NCBI GenBank assembly: GCA_034439875.1
Contig: JAWXBG010000053.1
Coordinates: 1 to 6,407, forward strand
Reading direction: 5' to 3'
Source of the DNA: JAWXBG01 sp034439875
Lineage (GTDB): Bacteria > Bacteroidota > Bacteroidia > Flavobacteriales_D > Sanyastnellaceae
Length of the DNA stretch: 6,407 bases
Each line of letters starts with the position of its first letter. Positions within the stretch are counted from its first letter, which is position 1. The notes under the pieces were generated by a model that was not told where the DNA came from, searched no databases, and was given only the letters and a program-made list of their open reading frames with translations. Shown in pieces: positions 6,213 to 6,407 of the stretch. The position numbers and the translations under genes are program-made.

Positions 6213-6407
6213 ATGCTGAATCGACTTTGGAAATACTTTTTGAATCTCAAATGGCTGAAAGCTCTCATAGCATGGCTTCAGCGTGTGAAACCGCCCGGAC
6301 TTCAAGGATTATCGTTGTGGTATGTGATGACATTTTTTGTTGAAGGTGTATCCAAAGGTTCCATCCCCACTCGGGCTGCGGCCATTTCGTTCCGACTATT
6401 TCTGGCA
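6213..6407 (+). CDS. YihY/BrkB-family inner-membrane protein, partial (N-terminal 65 residues)
   Basis: The frame opens with ATG at 6213 and stays open to the right edge. Visible features are a basic, aromatic N-terminus (MLNRLWKYFLNLKWLK), the PPGLQGLSLWYVMTFFVEGVSKGSI stretch (27-51) and TRAAAISFRLFLA (53-65), the start of the first membrane helix. The G(L/F)xGxxLxxVxxFFxxGxxKGxxxTRAxAIxFxxFLA pattern is characteristic of YihY/BrkB proteins of Bacteroidota. These proteins have about six transmembrane helices. The family was once labelled ribonuclease BN in error and its physiological role is unsettled. An alternative frame opening at 6152 overlaps this region but has no family resemblance. 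The gene follows nadC by 90 nt, an adjacency I recall from other Bacteroidota. Confidence 0.88.
   Translation, partial: MLNRLWKYFLNLKWLKALIAWLQRVKPPGLQGLSLWYVMTFFVEGVSKGSIPTRAAAISFRLFLA

Noticed and set aside
6152..6343. Plus-strand frame of 63 codons after nadC
   Set aside because: It overlaps the YihY-family N-terminus in another frame, and that frame matches the family while this one does not.
6213..6407. Ribonuclease BN
   Set aside because: YihY/BrkB proteins were historically mislabelled as RNase BN; the true enzyme is an unrelated metallo-beta-lactamase-fold protein.

Overview
The window reads as chromosomal DNA of a Bacteroidota bacterium (flavobacterial or cytophagal side; class and genus cannot be fixed from this sequence). 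Four observations support this: a subtilase with a C-terminal type IX secretion (T9SS) sorting domain, a secreted DUF4783-type protein (a Bacteroidota family), AT-rich DNA with A-rich rather than Shine-Dalgarno leaders, and TTTG(C) -7-like promoter elements. I see no tRNA, rRNA, CRISPR array, transposase or integrase.

Layout from left to right: (1) bases 1-1017, minus strand, the first 339 codons of a large polytopic membrane protein running off the left edge; (2) 1025-1483, minus, rlmH, 7 nt upstream of that gene, with a TTG start; (3) a 123-nt divergent gap holding a perfect 6+6 bp inverted repeat and a weak promoter candidate; (4) 1607-2008, plus, a small secreted DUF4783-like protein; (5) 2020-4188, minus, a 722-residue secreted S8 peptidase with an inserted beta-rich domain and a T9SS tail, convergent with the DUF4783 gene; (6) 4309-4773, minus, a small exported MORN/YwqK-like repeat protein; (7) a 494-nt divergent intergenic region with a leader hairpin and clustered short repeats; (8) 5268-6122, plus, nadC; (9) 6213-6407, plus, the N-terminal 65 codons of a YihY/BrkB-family membrane protein running off the right edge.

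Functionally this is a housekeeping neighbourhood. RlmH modifies 23S rRNA, NadC makes nicotinate mononucleotide for NAD, and YihY and DUF4783 proteins are common companions. From memory, rlmH, DUF4783, nadC and yihY cluster in many Bacteroidota. Here a two-gene minus-strand cassette (T9SS subtilase plus MORN-repeat protein) sits between DUF4783 and nadC, so the accessory content appears inserted into a conserved core. I do not see a clearly new multi-gene system. The most worthwhile leads are the cassette, the near-leaderless TTTGC-ATG arrangement at nadC and yihY, the uncharacterised membrane protein tied to rlmH, and the structured 494-nt intergenic region.
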